The translations under genes and the position numbers were made by a program. Source: Pseudomonas sp. PB120 (GTDB lineage: Bacteria; Pseudomonadota; Gammaproteobacteria; Pseudomonadales; Pseudomonadaceae). From it: DNA of 64,000 nucleotides. Positions 52,599 through 62,417 of this stretch are shown one piece after another (the stretch's first letter is position 1; every line of letters begins with the position of its first letter). The notes beneath the pieces are model-generated. The model had not been told where the DNA came from. It searched no databases and worked only from the letters and a program-made list of their open reading frames with translations. The stretch lies in NCBI RefSeq assembly GCF_009761815.1, contig NZ_RWIN01000051.1:124001-188000 (forward strand). Reading direction: 5' to 3'.

Positions 52599-54659
52599 AT
52601 GATGAATATGCCCGCAACTAAAGCCGCCGTCGTCAAGGCGCCGGAACAACCGAAAACCGCAATCTCGGCCCTGTGGCGCCCGGCGCTGGTGCAAGCCTTC
52701 GTCAAGCTCGACCCACGGCAATTGCAGCGTGCGCCGGTGATGCTGGTGGTCGAACTGACCGCCGTCCTGACCACCGTGCTGTGCTTCATTCCGGACAGCG
52801 CCGTGCCAACCTTCGTCGCCGCGCAAATCGCGCTGTGGCTGTGGTTCACCGTGCTGTTCGCCAACTTCGCCGAAGCCTTGGCCGAAGGTCGCGGCAAGGC
52901 CCGCGCCGACAGCCTCAAGGCCGGCAGCGAAGGTTTGAGTGCGCGCCGTAAAACCACCCACGGCACCTTTCAAGTGGTGCCGGCCACCAGCCTGCGCAAG
53001 GGCGACGTGGTGCGGGTCGAAGCCGGGGAAATGATCCCCGGTGACGGCGAGGTGATCGAAGGCATCGCGGCGGTCAACGAAGCGGCGATTACCGGTGAAT
53101 CCGCGCCGGTGATCCGCGAGTCCGGGGGCGACCGCTCGGCCGTCACCGGCAACACTCGACTGGTCTCCGACTGGCTGCTGGTGCGCATCACCGCCAACCC
53201 CGGCGAGTCGACACTGGACCGCATGATCGCCCTGGTCGAAGGCGCCAAGCGCCAGAAAACTCCGAACGAAGTCGCGCTCGACATCCTGTTGATCGGCCTG
53301 ACCCTGATCTTCCTGCTGGTGGTCGTCACCCTGCAACCGTTCGCCCACTTCGCCAATGGCAGCCTGCCGCTGGTGTTCCTGGTGGCGTTATTGGTCACGC
53401 TGATTCCGACCACCATTGGCGGCCTGTTGTCGGCCATCGGGATCGCCGGGATGGACCGTCTGGTGCGGTTGAACGTGATCGCCAAATCCGGTCGCGCCGT
53501 GGAAGCCGCGGGGGACGTGCACGTCCTGTTGCTGGACAAGACCGGCACCATCACCTTCGGCAACCGTCGTTGCACGGCCGTGCATGCCGCACCGGGCGTG
53601 AATGCCAGGGAACTGGCCGAGGGCGCCTTGTTCGCCTCGCTGGCCGATGACACGGCTGAAGGCAAGTCCATCGTCGAGTACCTGCGTGGGACCAACCCAC
53701 AGCCCGAGCCGTCCGCCGAACTGCTGACAGCCGTGCCGTTCAGCGCCGAAACACGGTTGTCCGGTGTCGACTATCAGGGCCGCGTGTATCGCAAAGGCGC
53801 GGTTGATTCGTTGCTGGCCTTCGTCGGCCTCAAACGCGCTGACCTGGCCCCGGCCCTGTCCCGGGAAATCGACAAGATCGCCCAAAGCGGCGGCACGCCG
53901 TTGCTGGTCTGCGCCGACGGTAAATTGCTTGGGGCGATTCATCTCAAGGACGTGGTCAAGCCGGGCATCCGCGAGCGTTTCGCCGAGCTGCGCAAACTGG
54001 GGATTCGCACGGTCATGGTGACCGGCGACAACCCGCTGACCGCCGCCGCGATTGCGGCCGAGGCCGGCGTCGATGACGTGCTGGCCGAAGCCACGCCGGA
54101 GAAAAAACTGGCGCGCATTCGCCACGAGCAGAACGACGGTCGCCTGGTCGCCATGTGCGGCGACGGCGCCAACGACGCCCCGGCCCTGGCGCAGGCCGAC
54201 GTCGGCATGGCCATGAACGATGGCACGCAAGCGGCACGCGAAGCGGCGAACATGGTCGACCTCGACAGCGACCCGACCAAGCTGCTGGACGTGGTGCAGA
54301 TCGGCAAGGAATTGCTGGTGACCCGTGGTGCATTAACGACCTTTTCCATCGCCAACGACGTGGCCAAGTACTTCGCGATCCTGCCGGCGCTGTTCGCTTC
54401 GATCTACCCGCAACTGGGCGTGCTGAACGTCATGCAGTTGACCAGCCCGCAGAGCGCGATTCTCTCGGCGATTGTGTTCAACGCCTTGATCATTGTGGTG
54501 CTGATTCCGCTGGCATTGCGCGGCGTACGGGTGCAAGCGGCGAGTGCAGCGGCGTTGCTGCGGCGCAACCTGCTGATCTATGGGCTGGGTGGGATCGTGG
54601 TGCCGTTTGTGGGCATCAAGGCGATCGACATGCTGCTGACGGCGTTGCATCTGGTTTGA
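52599..54659 (+). CDS. kdpB: potassium-transporting ATPase catalytic subunit KdpB
   Basis: This is the 686-residue P-type ATPase subunit. The phosphorylated aspartate is D313 in LLDKTGTIT, the actuator loop [11 protein letters not shown] and the hinge [20 protein letters not shown] and [20 protein letters not shown] are intact. It is 8 bases after kdpA. It hydrolyses ATP to drive K+ uptake through KdpA. A REP hairpin separates it from kdpC, unusual for a tight operon. Confidence 0.97.
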   Translation: MMNMPATKAAVVKAPEQPKTAISALWRPALVQAFVKLDPRQLQRAPVMLVVELTAVLTTVLCFIPDSAVPTFVAAQIALWLWFTVLFANFAEALAEGRGKARADSLKAGSEGLSARRKTTHGTFQVVPATSLRKGDVVRVEAGEMIPGDGEVIEGIAAVNEAAITGESAPVIRESGGDRSAVTGNTRLVSDWLLVRITANPGESTLDRMIALVEGAKRQKTPNEVALDILLIGLTLIFLLVVVTLQPFAHFANGSLPLVFLVALLVTLIPTTIGGLLSAIGIAGMDRLVRLNVIAKSGRAVEAAGDVHVLLLDKTGTITFGNRRCTAVHAAPGVNARELAEGALFASLADDTAEGKSIVEYLRGTNPQPEPSAELLTAVPFSAETRLSGVDYQGRVYRKGAVDSLLAFVGLKRADLAPALSREIDKIAQSGGTPLLVCADGKLLGAIHLKDVVKPGIRERFAELRKLGIRTVMVTGDNPLTAAAIAAEAGVDDVLAEATPEKKLARIRHEQNDGRLVAMCGDGANDAPALAQADVGMAMNDGTQAAREAANMVDLDSDPTKLLDVVQIGKELLVTRGALTTFSIANDVAKYFAILPALFASIYPQLGVLNVMQLTSPQSAILSAIVFNALIIVVLIPLALRGVRVQAASAAALLRRNLLIYGLGGIVVPFVGIKAIDMLLTALHLV

Positions 54660-54672
54660 CTGAACACGCCCT

Positions 54673-54772
54673 TGTAGGAGCGAGCTTGCTCGCGATGGTG
54701 GTTAACGATAACGCATGCTTCCTGACTGTACGCGGCGCTTTCAATTGCATCGCGAGCAAGCTCGCTCCTACA
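54673..54772. repeat. REP doublet (inverted pair) between kdpB and kdpC
   Basis: TGTAGGAGCGAGCTTGCTCG (from 54673) and the reverse complement CGAGCAAGCTCGCTCCTACA (to 54772) form arms of about 25 bases around a 49-base interior. The interior CGATAACGCATGC resembles the CGATGACGCGTGC of the element at 61404-61506, so both are members of one repeat family. Confidence 0.85.
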
Positions 54773-54801
54773 GGTTTATTTGCGAATTCGAGGATTTTGA
54801 A

Positions 54802-55347
54802 ATGTCCACAATGATACGTCCGGCCTTGAGCCTGCTGGTCCTGATGACCCTGATCACCGGCGTGGCTTACCCCTTGGTGGTCACCGGCGTGGCCCAGGTT
54901 GCATTCCCCGACCAGGCCAATGGCAGCCTGGTGCGCGACGCCGAGGGCAAGGCCCGTGGTTCGTCGCTGATTGCCCAGGATTTCGTCGGTGACGCCTGGT
55001 TCCACCCACGCCCATCGGCGGGTGCTTTTGCCACCGTGTCGAGCGGCGCCAGCAACCTGTCGCCGAGCAACCCGGCCCTGGCCACTCGCGTGATCGACGA
55101 TGCCAACAAACTGCTGGTGCCAGGGCAGGGGCCGGTCCCCTTGGCGTTGGTGACCACCTCCGGCAGCGGCCTCGATCCACACTTGCCACCGGCCGCGATT
55201 GCCTATCAACTGGCGCGAGTGGCGGCGGCGCGCAACCTGCCGCTGTCAACGCTGCAGAACCTGCTGGCCGCACACATCGAGCAGCCTTTGGTGGGGCCAC
55301 CGGTGGTGAATGTGTTGGCGCTGAATATGGCATTGGAAAAGTTGTAA
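54802..55347 (+). CDS. kdpC: potassium-transporting ATPase subunit KdpC
   Basis: The 181-residue protein has one N-terminal transmembrane helix ([20 protein letters not shown]) and a periplasmic domain with [11 protein letters not shown] (about 70) and [18 protein letters not shown] (about 118), both conserved in KdpC, which couples KdpA and KdpB. ATG 54802 is preceded by GAGGATTTTGAA. It lies 142 bases after kdpB with a REP element between. Confidence 0.95.
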   Translation: MSTMIRPALSLLVLMTLITGVAYPLVVTGVAQVAFPDQANGSLVRDAEGKARGSSLIAQDFVGDAWFHPRPSAGAFATVSSGASNLSPSNPALATRVIDDANKLLVPGQGPVPLALVTTSGSGLDPHLPPAAIAYQLARVAAARNLPLSTLQNLLAAHIEQPLVGPPVVNVLALNMALEKL

Positions 55348-55359
55348 AACGGTGACACC

Positions 55360-55431
55360 GCCAATCGCTAGCAGGCTAGCTGCCACGTGGAATGCATACC
55401 CCCTGTGGGAGCTAGCCTGCTAGCGATGGCG
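55360..55431. repeat. REP-like inverted repeat between kdpC and kdpD
   Basis: GCCAATCGCTAGCAGGCTAG (from 55361) and CTAGCCTGCTAGCGATGGC (55412-55430) form an imperfect palindrome with the REP-like tetrad GCTAGCAGGCTAGC. It sits in the 130-base gap between kdpC and kdpD. Confidence 0.8.
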
Positions 55432-55477
55432 ATATAACAATCACCACATCAGCCGCTGAAAAAAGAGAACTTCAAAC

Positions 55478-58123
55478 ATGAGCGACTCTGGCCGCGCCGA
55501 CGCGCTGTTAGCAGACCTGCCCCGCGATGGCCGTGGCCGGCTCAAGGTTTTCCTCGGCGCCGCGCCTGGTGTCGGCAAGACCTACGCCATGCTGCAAGCG
55601 GCCCATACCCAACTGCGTCAGGGCGTGAAAGTCATCGCCGGCGTGGTCGAAACCCATGGTCGCGCCGAAACTGAAGCCCTGCTCGGCGGCTTGCCGCAAC
55701 AGCCGCTGGTGCGTTCGGAATATCGCGGTGTGCTGCTCGAAGAAATGGACCTCGACGGCTTGCTCGCTGCCAAGCCGAAACTGGTGCTGGTGGATGAACT
55801 GGCCCACACCAACGCCCCGGGCAGTCGTCACACCAAACGTTGGCAAGACATCCAGGAATTGCTCGCCGCCGGCATCGACGTGTTCACCACGGTCAACGTC
55901 CAGCACCTCGAAAGTCTCAACGACCAGGTGCGCGGCATTACCGGCGTGCAGGTCCGCGAAACCCTGCCGGACTGGGTGCTGCAAGAAGCCTACGAACTGC
56001 TGCTGATCGACCTGCCGCCGCGTGAACTGCTGGAGCGCCTGCGCGATGGCAAAGTCTACGTGCCGGAGCAGGCGCGAGCGGCCATCGACGCCTTCTTCAC
56101 CCAGACCAACCTCACCGCCCTGCGTGAACTGGCCATGCAAACCGCTGCGGCCCAGGTCGATAACGATCTGGCCCAGGGGTATCGCCAGCTCGGCCAGGCA
56201 GCACCGGCGGTGCGCGGGCGTTTGCTGGTCGGCGTCGATGGCGATGCTCAGGCCGAGCGTCTGGTGCGTCACGCCAGTCGAGTCGCGCAGCGTCGGCATC
56301 TGCCGTGGAGCCTGGTGCACGTCGACAACGGCAGCGTGCGCGACGAACAATCGCGCCTGCGCCTGCAAAGCGCCCAGCAACTGGCGGAACGTCTCGGCGG
56401 CGAAGTGGTGTTGCTGCGCGCCGGCGAGGTGGCGAAAACCCTGATCCAGCACGCTGCCGAGCGCCGCGCCAGCCTGGTGCTGGTCGGCCAGTCCCGACAG
56501 CGTTTGCGTCGGCGTCTGTTCGGCGGCGGCCTGGCTTCACGCTTGCTGCGTGATGCGCGCGGGCTGGAAATCAACGTGCTCGACAGCGATCACGAACAGC
56601 ATCAACCACGCCAGCGTTCGGCGCAGTCGCTGGTGTGGTTCGACTACGCCCTCGCCCTCGTGGCGACGGTACTCGCCAGTGCCCTGGCCTGGGCCGTGGC
56701 CAGCGTGTTGCCGCTGCCGAACATCTCGCTGGTGTTCCTCGCCGCCGTGTTGCTGGTGGCGGTGCGCAGCAGCCTCGGCCCGGCGCTGGCCTGTGCGGCG
56801 CTGTCGTTTCTGACCTATGACTTTCTGTTCATCCCGCCGAATTTCTCCTTCAGCATCCAGCGCGAAGAGGACGTGCTGACCTTGCTGTTTTTCCTGCTGA
56901 TGGCCGCGCTCACCGGCAATCTCGCGGCGCGGCAGCGCCGGCAATTGCAGGCGTTGCGTGACACCCAGGAAGAGACCACCGAGCTGCTGGACCTGTCGCG
57001 CAAACTGACGGCCGCCACCGACCGTCAGGCGGTGGTCAGCGCGGCGGCCCAGCACTTGAACGGCTGGAGTGACTTGCAACTGTGCCTGCTCAATCGCGAC
57101 GGGCCAGCGGGCTGGAAAGTTGAAACCGGTGGCCCGCTGGAGCTTACCGAAGCAGAACGCGCCGCCGCCGATTGGGCCTGGCAGCACGATCAACCGGCAG
57201 GTGCCGGCACCGGCACGCTGCCATTCGGGCGTTGGTGGTGGTGGCCGCTGTCGGTGGAGGATGGGCCGCTGGCGTTGCTCGGCGTGTGCGCCAAGGAAGG
57301 TCAGACCTTGAGCGGCCAACGCCGGCGCTTGCTCACGGCGTTGAGCCAGCCGCTGGCCCAGGCGCTGGCGCGGGCGCAATTGGCCGAGGACCTGGAGGCG
57401 GCGCGGCTGCATGGCGAAACCGAACAATTGCGCAGTGCCTTGCTGGCCTCGGTGTCCCACGATTTGCGCACGCCGCTGACCTCCATGCGCGGCAGCATCG
57501 ACAGCCTGCTGGCCCTCGGCGAAGCGATCCCGCTTGAGGATCGTCGCGAACTGCTCGAAGGCACGCGCGACGAAGCCGAACGCCTCGACCGCTACATTCA
57601 AAACCTGCTGGACATGACCCGCCTTGGTCACGGTGCGCTGAAGCTGGCGCGGGACTGGGTCTCGCCGGCGGACATCGTCGGCAGTTCGCTCAATCGCCTG
57701 CGCGCGGTGCTGGCGCCGTTGCAGGTCAGCACCGACGTGCCGCCCGAGTTGCCGCTGCTGTTTGTCCACGCCGCGCTGATCGAGCAGGCGCTGGTCAACG
57801 TGCTGGAAAACGCCGCGCGGTTTTCACCGCTCCATGGGCGCTTGCAACTGCGCGCCGGGGTGACGGACACCGAACTGTTCTTCTCGGTGAGCGACGAGGG
57901 CCCGGGCATTCCCGAAGAGGAACGGGCGAAGATTTTCGACATGTTCTACACCGCCGCGCGAGGTGATCGTGGCGGGCAGGGCACCGGCCTGGGGCTAGCG
58001 ATTTGTCAGGGGATGGTCGGCGCGCACGGCGGGCGGATCAGTGTGACCGATGGCATCGAAGGGCGCGGCACCTGCATCACGCTGCACCTGCCATTGCAGG
58101 AACAACCGGCCTTTGAAATGTGA
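55478..58123 (+). CDS. kdpD: sensor histidine kinase KdpD
   Basis: The 881-residue protein has the KdpD-specific N-terminal domain with Walker A GAAPGVGKT (27-35) and LVDELAHTNAPGSRH, a universal-stress-like domain (about 250-370) and four clustered transmembrane helices (about 390-490). A GAF-like region follows, then the kinase core with phosphorylated His661 in SVSHDLRTPLTSMRGSI and HATPase motifs NVLENAARFSP and DEGPGIPEEER. It senses potassium limitation and phosphorylates KdpE. It is transcribed after kdpC with a REP palindrome in the gap. Confidence 0.97.
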   Translation: MSDSGRADALLADLPRDGRGRLKVFLGAAPGVGKTYAMLQAAHTQLRQGVKVIAGVVETHGRAETEALLGGLPQQPLVRSEYRGVLLEEMDLDGLLAAKPKLVLVDELAHTNAPGSRHTKRWQDIQELLAAGIDVFTTVNVQHLESLNDQVRGITGVQVRETLPDWVLQEAYELLLIDLPPRELLERLRDGKVYVPEQARAAIDAFFTQTNLTALRELAMQTAAAQVDNDLAQGYRQLGQAAPAVRGRLLVGVDGDAQAERLVRHASRVAQRRHLPWSLVHVDNGSVRDEQSRLRLQSAQQLAERLGGEVVLLRAGEVAKTLIQHAAERRASLVLVGQSRQRLRRRLFGGGLASRLLRDARGLEINVLDSDHEQHQPRQRSAQSLVWFDYALALVATVLASALAWAVASVLPLPNISLVFLAAVLLVAVRSSLGPALACAALSFLTYDFLFIPPNFSFSIQREEDVLTLLFFLLMAALTGNLAARQRRQLQALRDTQEETTELLDLSRKLTAATDRQAVVSAAAQHLNGWSDLQLCLLNRDGPAGWKVETGGPLELTEAERAAADWAWQHDQPAGAGTGTLPFGRWWWWPLSVEDGPLALLGVCAKEGQTLSGQRRRLLTALSQPLAQALARAQLAEDLEAARLHGETEQLRSALLASVSHDLRTPLTSMRGSIDSLLALGEAIPLEDRRELLEGTRDEAERLDRYIQNLLDMTRLGHGALKLARDWVSPADIVGSSLNRLRAVLAPLQVSTDVPPELPLLFVHAALIEQALVNVLENAARFSPLHGRLQLRAGVTDTELFFSVSDEGPGIPEEERAKIFDMFYTAARGDRGGQGTGLGLAICQGMVGAHGGRISVTDGIEGRGTCITLHLPLQEQPAFEM

Positions 58124-58192
58124 GCGATGGAAGTGAACGCTGAATATGAAGCCTGATACCCTTTGGATCTCTCCATGCCGCGACCGGAAACC

Positions 58193-58891
58193 ATGAGCCA
58201 GACCGCGACCATTCTGGTCATCGACGATGAACCGCAAATCCGCAAGTTCCTGCGCATCAGCCTGGTTTCACAAGGCTACAAAGTGCTGGAGGCCGGCACA
58301 GGCGCCGAAGGCCTGGCGCAAGCCGCGCTGAACAAACCGGATTTGCTGGTGCTCGACCTCGGCCTGCCGGACATGGACGGCCAGCAGGTACTGCGTGAAT
58401 TTCGCGAGTGGTCGACGGTGCCGGTGCTGGTACTTTCCGTGCGCGCCAGCGAGGGGCAGAAAGTCGAAGCCCTCGACGGCGGCGCCAACGATTACGTGAC
58501 CAAACCGTTCGGCATCCAGGAATTTCTCGCCCGAGTGCGCGCCTTGTTGCGTCAGGCGCCAGTGGGTGAGGCGCAGCAAGCGGCGCTGGTGTTCGGCCCG
58601 TTGACCGTGGACCTGGCCTATCGCCGGGTGCTGCTCGACGGCGCCGAAGTCGCGCTGACCCGCAAGGAATACGCGGTGCTCGCGCAACTGGCGCGGCACC
58701 CGGGGCGGGTCATCACCCAGCAACAACTGCTCAAGGATATCTGGGGGCCGACCCATACCGACGACAGCCACTATTTGCGGATTGTGGTCGGGCATTTGCG
58801 GCAGAAACTGGCGGATGACCCGACCCAGCCACGGTTTATCGTGACCGAGGCGGGGGTGGGGTATCGGCTGTTGAGTGAGGGCAGCCTCTAG
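58193..58891 (+). CDS. kdpE: response regulator KdpE
   Basis: The 232-residue OmpR-type protein has a receiver (D11-D12, phosphoacceptor D55 in LLVLDLGLPDMDG, K105 region NDYVTKPFG) and a winged-helix output domain. That domain contains VALTRKEYAVLAQLARHPGR and HYLRIVVGHLRQKLADDPTQ. It activates kdpFABC. I chose ATG 58193 (MSQTATILVIDDE); ATG 58175 and 58163 are in frame upstream. It lies 69 bases after kdpD. Confidence 0.96.
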   Translation: MSQTATILVIDDEPQIRKFLRISLVSQGYKVLEAGTGAEGLAQAALNKPDLLVLDLGLPDMDGQQVLREFREWSTVPVLVLSVRASEGQKVEALDGGANDYVTKPFGIQEFLARVRALLRQAPVGEAQQAALVFGPLTVDLAYRRVLLDGAEVALTRKEYAVLAQLARHPGRVITQQQLLKDIWGPTHTDDSHYLRIVVGHLRQKLADDPTQPRFIVTEAGVGYRLLSEGSL

Positions 58892-58916
58892 GTTTTGCAG
58901 TGAATGATTCGACCGC

Positions 58917-59008
58917 CATCGCGGGCAAGCCCGGCTCCCACAGGTTTAGAGGTGATCACAATCTCTGTGAACGACACTCACCCTGTGGGAGCGGGCTTGC
59001 CCGCGAAG
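58917..59008. repeat. REP doublet after kdpE
   Basis: CATCGCGGGCAAGCCCGGCT (from 58917) and GAGCGGGCTTGCCCGCGAAG (to 59008) form inverted copies of the canonical Pseudomonas REP with the GCGGGCAAGCCCG core, between kdpE and the patatin-like gene, which converge here. It may terminate both transcripts. Confidence 0.88.
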
Positions 59009-59033
59009 AGGCCTTTGAATTCACCTGAAAACT

Positions 59034-60074
59034 TCAGGAATCCCGCTCATTCTCATACCGGTCCAACGTATCCCGCGCAATCTCTCGCCCCAGCGCGATC
59101 AACTCCGGCGCCTTGTAAAACTCGAAAAACCGACACACCCGCTTCGGCACGTTGATCAAGATATCCGGCGGATAACCGGCGATCTTGTACTGCGCCAACG
59201 ACGTCTGCATCACCTCGAAACTCTGGTTGATCAAATCCAGCAAGGACGCCGGCCCGACGTTATCGATGATGAACGACCCGGTCGCGGACTTCGGCGCGCC
59301 GTCGCGTTCAGGGGCGGCGGCCGGTTGTTGGGCTTCAGGTTCGGCGGACTCGACCCAAGGATTGATCTCGGCGGCCTCTGCCATCAACGCTTCCTTTTCC
59401 AGCAGCAGCAACTGTTCTGCCTGCTTGCGCCGGAATGGCATCTTCGAGCCTAGGGAATTAAGAAGACTGTTGAAACGGCTCTTGAATGCCGCGGGACGCT
59501 CGATCACCGGCATCTTGTAGTGACGCTGGTTGGTGGAGTTGAGGTTGACCGCGATGATCAAATCGCAATGGCTCGACACCACCGGCACGATCGGCAGCGG
59601 ATTGAGAATACCGCCATCCACCAGCATGCGATTGCCCTGCATCACCGGGGTGAACAGGCTGGGAATCGCCGCCGAGGCGCGCATGGCCTGGTGCAGGCAA
59701 CCTTCCTGGAACCAGATTTCCTGCTGGTTGGTCAGGTCGGTGGCCACCGCCGTGTAGGGGATGCGCAGGTCCTCGATATTGATCTCGCCGACAATCTTGC
59801 GGATCTGTCCGAACACTTTCTCCCCGCGAATCGCCCCCAGGCGAAAACTGACGTCTACCAGGCGCAGTACGTCGAGGTAGTCCAGGCTTTCGATCCAGTT
59901 GCGATATTCATCCAGTTTGCCGGCCGAATAAATCCCGCCGACCACCGCGCCCATCGAACACCCGGCGATGCAGGCGATGTCGTAGCCGCGCCGTTCTATT
60001 TCTTCAATGACACCGATATGGGCATAGCCCCGGGCCCCACCTGAACCCAGCACCAGTGCGACGCGCTTTTTCAT
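59034..60074 (-). CDS. patatin-like phospholipase family protein
   Basis: The 346-residue protein has the patatin fold: oxyanion loop VLGSGGARGYAHIGV (about 8-22), nucleophile S40 in AGCSMGAVVGG and catalytic aspartate D153 in VDGGILNPL. It should hydrolyse lipid acyl esters in the cytoplasm, as in RssA-like proteins. A C-terminal extension (about 230-346) includes a charged, alanine- and proline-rich stretch and ends in a helix. ATG 60074 (MKKRVALVLG) has GAGGGCG upstream; the frame to 60236 is unlikely to be translated. Confidence 0.9.
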   Translation of the reverse strand: MKKRVALVLGSGGARGYAHIGVIEEIERRGYDIACIAGCSMGAVVGGIYSAGKLDEYRNWIESLDYLDVLRLVDVSFRLGAIRGEKVFGQIRKIVGEINIEDLRIPYTAVATDLTNQQEIWFQEGCLHQAMRASAAIPSLFTPVMQGNRMLVDGGILNPLPIVPVVSSHCDLIIAVNLNSTNQRHYKMPVIERPAAFKSRFNSLLNSLGSKMPFRRKQAEQLLLLEKEALMAEAAEINPWVESAEPEAQQPAAAPERDGAPKSATGSFIIDNVGPASLLDLINQSFEVMQTSLAQYKIAGYPPDILINVPKRVCRFFEFYKAPELIALGREIARDTLDRYENERDS

Positions 60075-60295
60075 GAATCGCCCTCGTCTGACAAGGTTTA
60101 ACAATGCACCCATCGTGGGGCGTGCTTCAATCGTTAAGGTCGTTTCGTGAAGAGAGGACGTCGTTTTTTCGACACTCCATGGCGGCACTTGGTTATTCTC
60201 GCGAGCGCTATAGTTTCCGTAGGCGATCAAAGGCACTTTTCACGCGCCGGACCGTCATACCAGCACGACTATTGACCTGACTTGAGGTGTTATTG

Positions 60296-60574
60296 ATGAA
60301 AGCCTGGATCTGTGTGCCGTTGATTGCCCTGGCACTCGCCGGTTGTGCCGGCAAAACTGCCTACCGCGATAGCTGCGGTAGCCAGATCGATGCCGCGTGG
60401 CATGAACTTGACCTGGCCAAGGCCGAAGGTTTTGCCGGGACCGTCAGCTACTCCAAGGCCCTGTCGCTGCTGACCGGTGCCAAGACCCAGCAGCAATTCG
60501 AAGCCTATGAAGGCTGCACCAGCAAGGCTGAAAAGGCACGTTTCTACATTCGCGAGTCACGCGCGGGCCGTTGA
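60296..60574 (+). CDS. small conserved lipoprotein
   Basis: The 92-residue product has a lipoprotein signal with lipobox LAGC (Cys17) and a mature helical domain. This runs SQIDAAWHELDLAKAEGFAG, VSYSKALSLLTGAKTQQQFE and GCTSKAEKARFYIRES. Such small outer-membrane lipoproteins are conserved in Pseudomonas without known function. The ATG 60296 start gives a proper signal peptide; the frame is open to 60287. It lies 45 bases before the CHAD-domain gene in the same direction, so the two may be co-transcribed. Confidence 0.82.
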   Translation: MKAWICVPLIALALAGCAGKTAYRDSCGSQIDAAWHELDLAKAEGFAGTVSYSKALSLLTGAKTQQQFEAYEGCTSKAEKARFYIRESRAGR

Positions 60575-60619
60575 GGCATGATGTAGGCCATCAGCGCAAC
60601 TCGACTCTGGGAGCAAGGG

Positions 60620-61387
60620 ATGTCTGCGTTAGTTGATCGGTTAGTGGCCCATGTCCTGGGCCTTGAAATCCGTTTGCTGGCCTGCCAGGCACGCTTGAGT
60701 GCGCGCACCGACCCGGAAGCGTTGCACGATCTGCGCACCACGGTTCGCCGTTTGCGCAGCCTGCTGCGACCCTTGCGCGGTTTGCCCGGCGTCGAGCAAC
60801 TGGAAGTGGCGGCGTCCCGGGTGGGCGACCTGACCACGCCGCTTCGCGATCGCGAAGTGCTGGCGGCGTACTTGCTTCAGCACGATCAACCCGAGGCCGC
60901 GCAACGGCGCATGGCGCAAATGGCCGAGGCCTATCCCGCCGTGGCCGCCAGCCCCGAGCTGGCGCAGCTGCTGATGATTTTCGACGCATTTCCGCGTTTT
61001 CTGCGGGCTTCCCAACGTCAGGGGTTGCTCAAGGGGTTGCGCCAGCGCATCGAAAAGCGTCTGACCAAACAGTGGAAAAAGCTCGACGTGGCGCTTCACG
61101 ATCCGGCCCACGACCGTCATCGCCTGCGCTTGCTGATCAAGCGCGTGCGCTACGGTATTGAAGCCTATCCGGAACTTGATCGGTTACCCAAACCTGCGTT
61201 GCCACGGTTGAAGTCGGCGCAATCGGCCCTGGGTGATTGGCATGATTGTTATCAATGGCTGGCCAAGGCCGAGCACGAAGCCGATTTGCACCCGTGCGTT
61301 GCCGTCTGGCAAACCACCATGGCTGAAGCCGAAGCCCGCGCCGACCGCGTCCTCGACAAACTCAGTGCCGCCTGTTTCAAATCCTGA
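60620..61387 (+). CDS. CHAD domain-containing protein
   Basis: The 255-residue protein is a stand-alone CHAD domain: a helical bundle rich in conserved His and Arg. LHDLRTTVRRLRSLLRPLRG (about 34-53) is the first signature, VGDLTTPLRDREVLAAYL the second, and DRHRLRLLIKRVRYGIEAYP (about 168) a later one. CHAD domains bind inorganic polyphosphate, so a role at polyphosphate granules is likely. No triphosphate tunnel metalloenzyme domain is fused. Confidence 0.9.
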   Translation: MSALVDRLVAHVLGLEIRLLACQARLSARTDPEALHDLRTTVRRLRSLLRPLRGLPGVEQLEVAASRVGDLTTPLRDREVLAAYLLQHDQPEAAQRRMAQMAEAYPAVAASPELAQLLMIFDAFPRFLRASQRQGLLKGLRQRIEKRLTKQWKKLDVALHDPAHDRHRLRLLIKRVRYGIEAYPELDRLPKPALPRLKSAQSALGDWHDCYQWLAKAEHEADLHPCVAVWQTTMAEAEARADRVLDKLSAACFKS

Positions 61388-61403
61388 ATCCACACCGAAT
61401 CAA

Positions 61404-61506
61404 CTGTAGGAGCGAGCTTGCTCGCGATGGACGTGAACGATGACGCGTGCTGTCTGGAAACACGCGTCATCGTTCACGTTCTTCGCGAGCAAGCTCGCTC
61501 CTACAG
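61404..61506. repeat. long REP doublet forming a 43-bp paired hairpin
   Basis: The two arms pair over 24 bases (CTGTAGGAGCGAGCTTGCTC and on), then a 3-base mismatch bubble, then 19 bases (ACGTGAACGATGACGCGTG with its complement), around an 11-base loop. It lies between the CHAD gene and the thioesterase gene, both rightward, so it will structure the CHAD transcript's end. Confidence 0.92.
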
Positions 61507-61618
61507 TTACCGGGCAACATCCGGCTTTTCTGTCAGTCAATTTGGCTGAAACAGGCACTGTGTTGTCTGGGGCGGCCGGTTAAGATCCCCTCATCTTTTT
61601 CCCGTCCTTGAGGTTTGC

Positions 61619-62416
61619 ATGCGCTTTTCCGATCTGCTCGACGCCGTCCGCAGCCAGCCGCTGGAGCTGTCTATTCCGGCCGAATGGGCGCAGGGGCGTG
61701 CCAGCTTTGGTGGCCTGGTCGCCGCCCTGCAATACGAAGCCATGCGCGCGAAAGTCCCGGCGGATCGGCCGGTGCGTTCGTTGGCGATTACCTTTGTCGG
61801 CCCGGTCGAGCCGGAAGTGCCGGTCAGTTTTGAAGTCGACGTATTGCGCGAAGGCAAGGCCGTCAGGCAGGTGCTGGGGCGGGCCATGCAGAAGGGGCAA
61901 GTGGTGACGCTGATCCAGGGCAGTTTCGGCGCCTCGCGTCCATCCGAAGTCGCGGTCGCCGCGCTCCCGTCGCCCGAGATGAAGCACTGGGACGACTGCC
62001 AGGAACTGCCGTACATCAAAGGCGTGACCCCGGAGTTCATGCGCCATCTGGCGATGCGCTGGAGCGTGGGCGGCTTGCCGTTCACCGGCAACACCTCCCG
62101 CGAGATGGGTGGCTGGGTGCGCCTGCGGGGGGATGTGAAAGAAGAGCCGGTCACCGAGTCGCACATCCTTGCGCTGGTCGATGCCTGGCCTCCGTCCTTG
62201 CTGCCTCACCTGAAGAAACCGGCCATGGGCAGCACGCTGACCTGGACCATCGAATTCGTCCAGCCGTTGCTGGAACTGAGCACGCTGGACTGGTGCAAAT
62301 ACCTGGTTGAAATCGAACATGCCGCCGACGGCTACGGTCACGCCGCCGCCAAACTGTGGAGCGCGGACGGCCGGTTGATCGCGATGAGTCGGCAGACGGT
62401 GACGATTTTCGCCTGA
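61619..62416 (+). CDS. acyl-CoA thioesterase family protein (double hotdog)
   Basis: The 265-residue protein matches the TesB-like/thioesterase superfamily (4HBT_3). The N-terminal half has PAEWAQGRASFGGLVAALQY (about 20-39, hotdog helix) and VRSLAITFVGPVEPEVPVSF. The C-terminal half has HILALVDAWPPSLLPHL (about 181-197), SLTW-like strands (MGSTLTWTIEFVQPL) and AKLWSADGRLIAMSRQTVTI. It should release free fatty acid from acyl-CoA. It ends one base before the convergent gene at 62418. Confidence 0.9.
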   Translation: MRFSDLLDAVRSQPLELSIPAEWAQGRASFGGLVAALQYEAMRAKVPADRPVRSLAITFVGPVEPEVPVSFEVDVLREGKAVRQVLGRAMQKGQVVTLIQGSFGASRPSEVAVAALPSPEMKHWDDCQELPYIKGVTPEFMRHLAMRWSVGGLPFTGNTSREMGGWVRLRGDVKEEPVTESHILALVDAWPPSLLPHLKKPAMGSTLTWTIEFVQPLLELSTLDWCKYLVEIEHAADGYGHAAAKLWSADGRLIAMSRQTVTIFA

Positions 62417-62417
62417 A

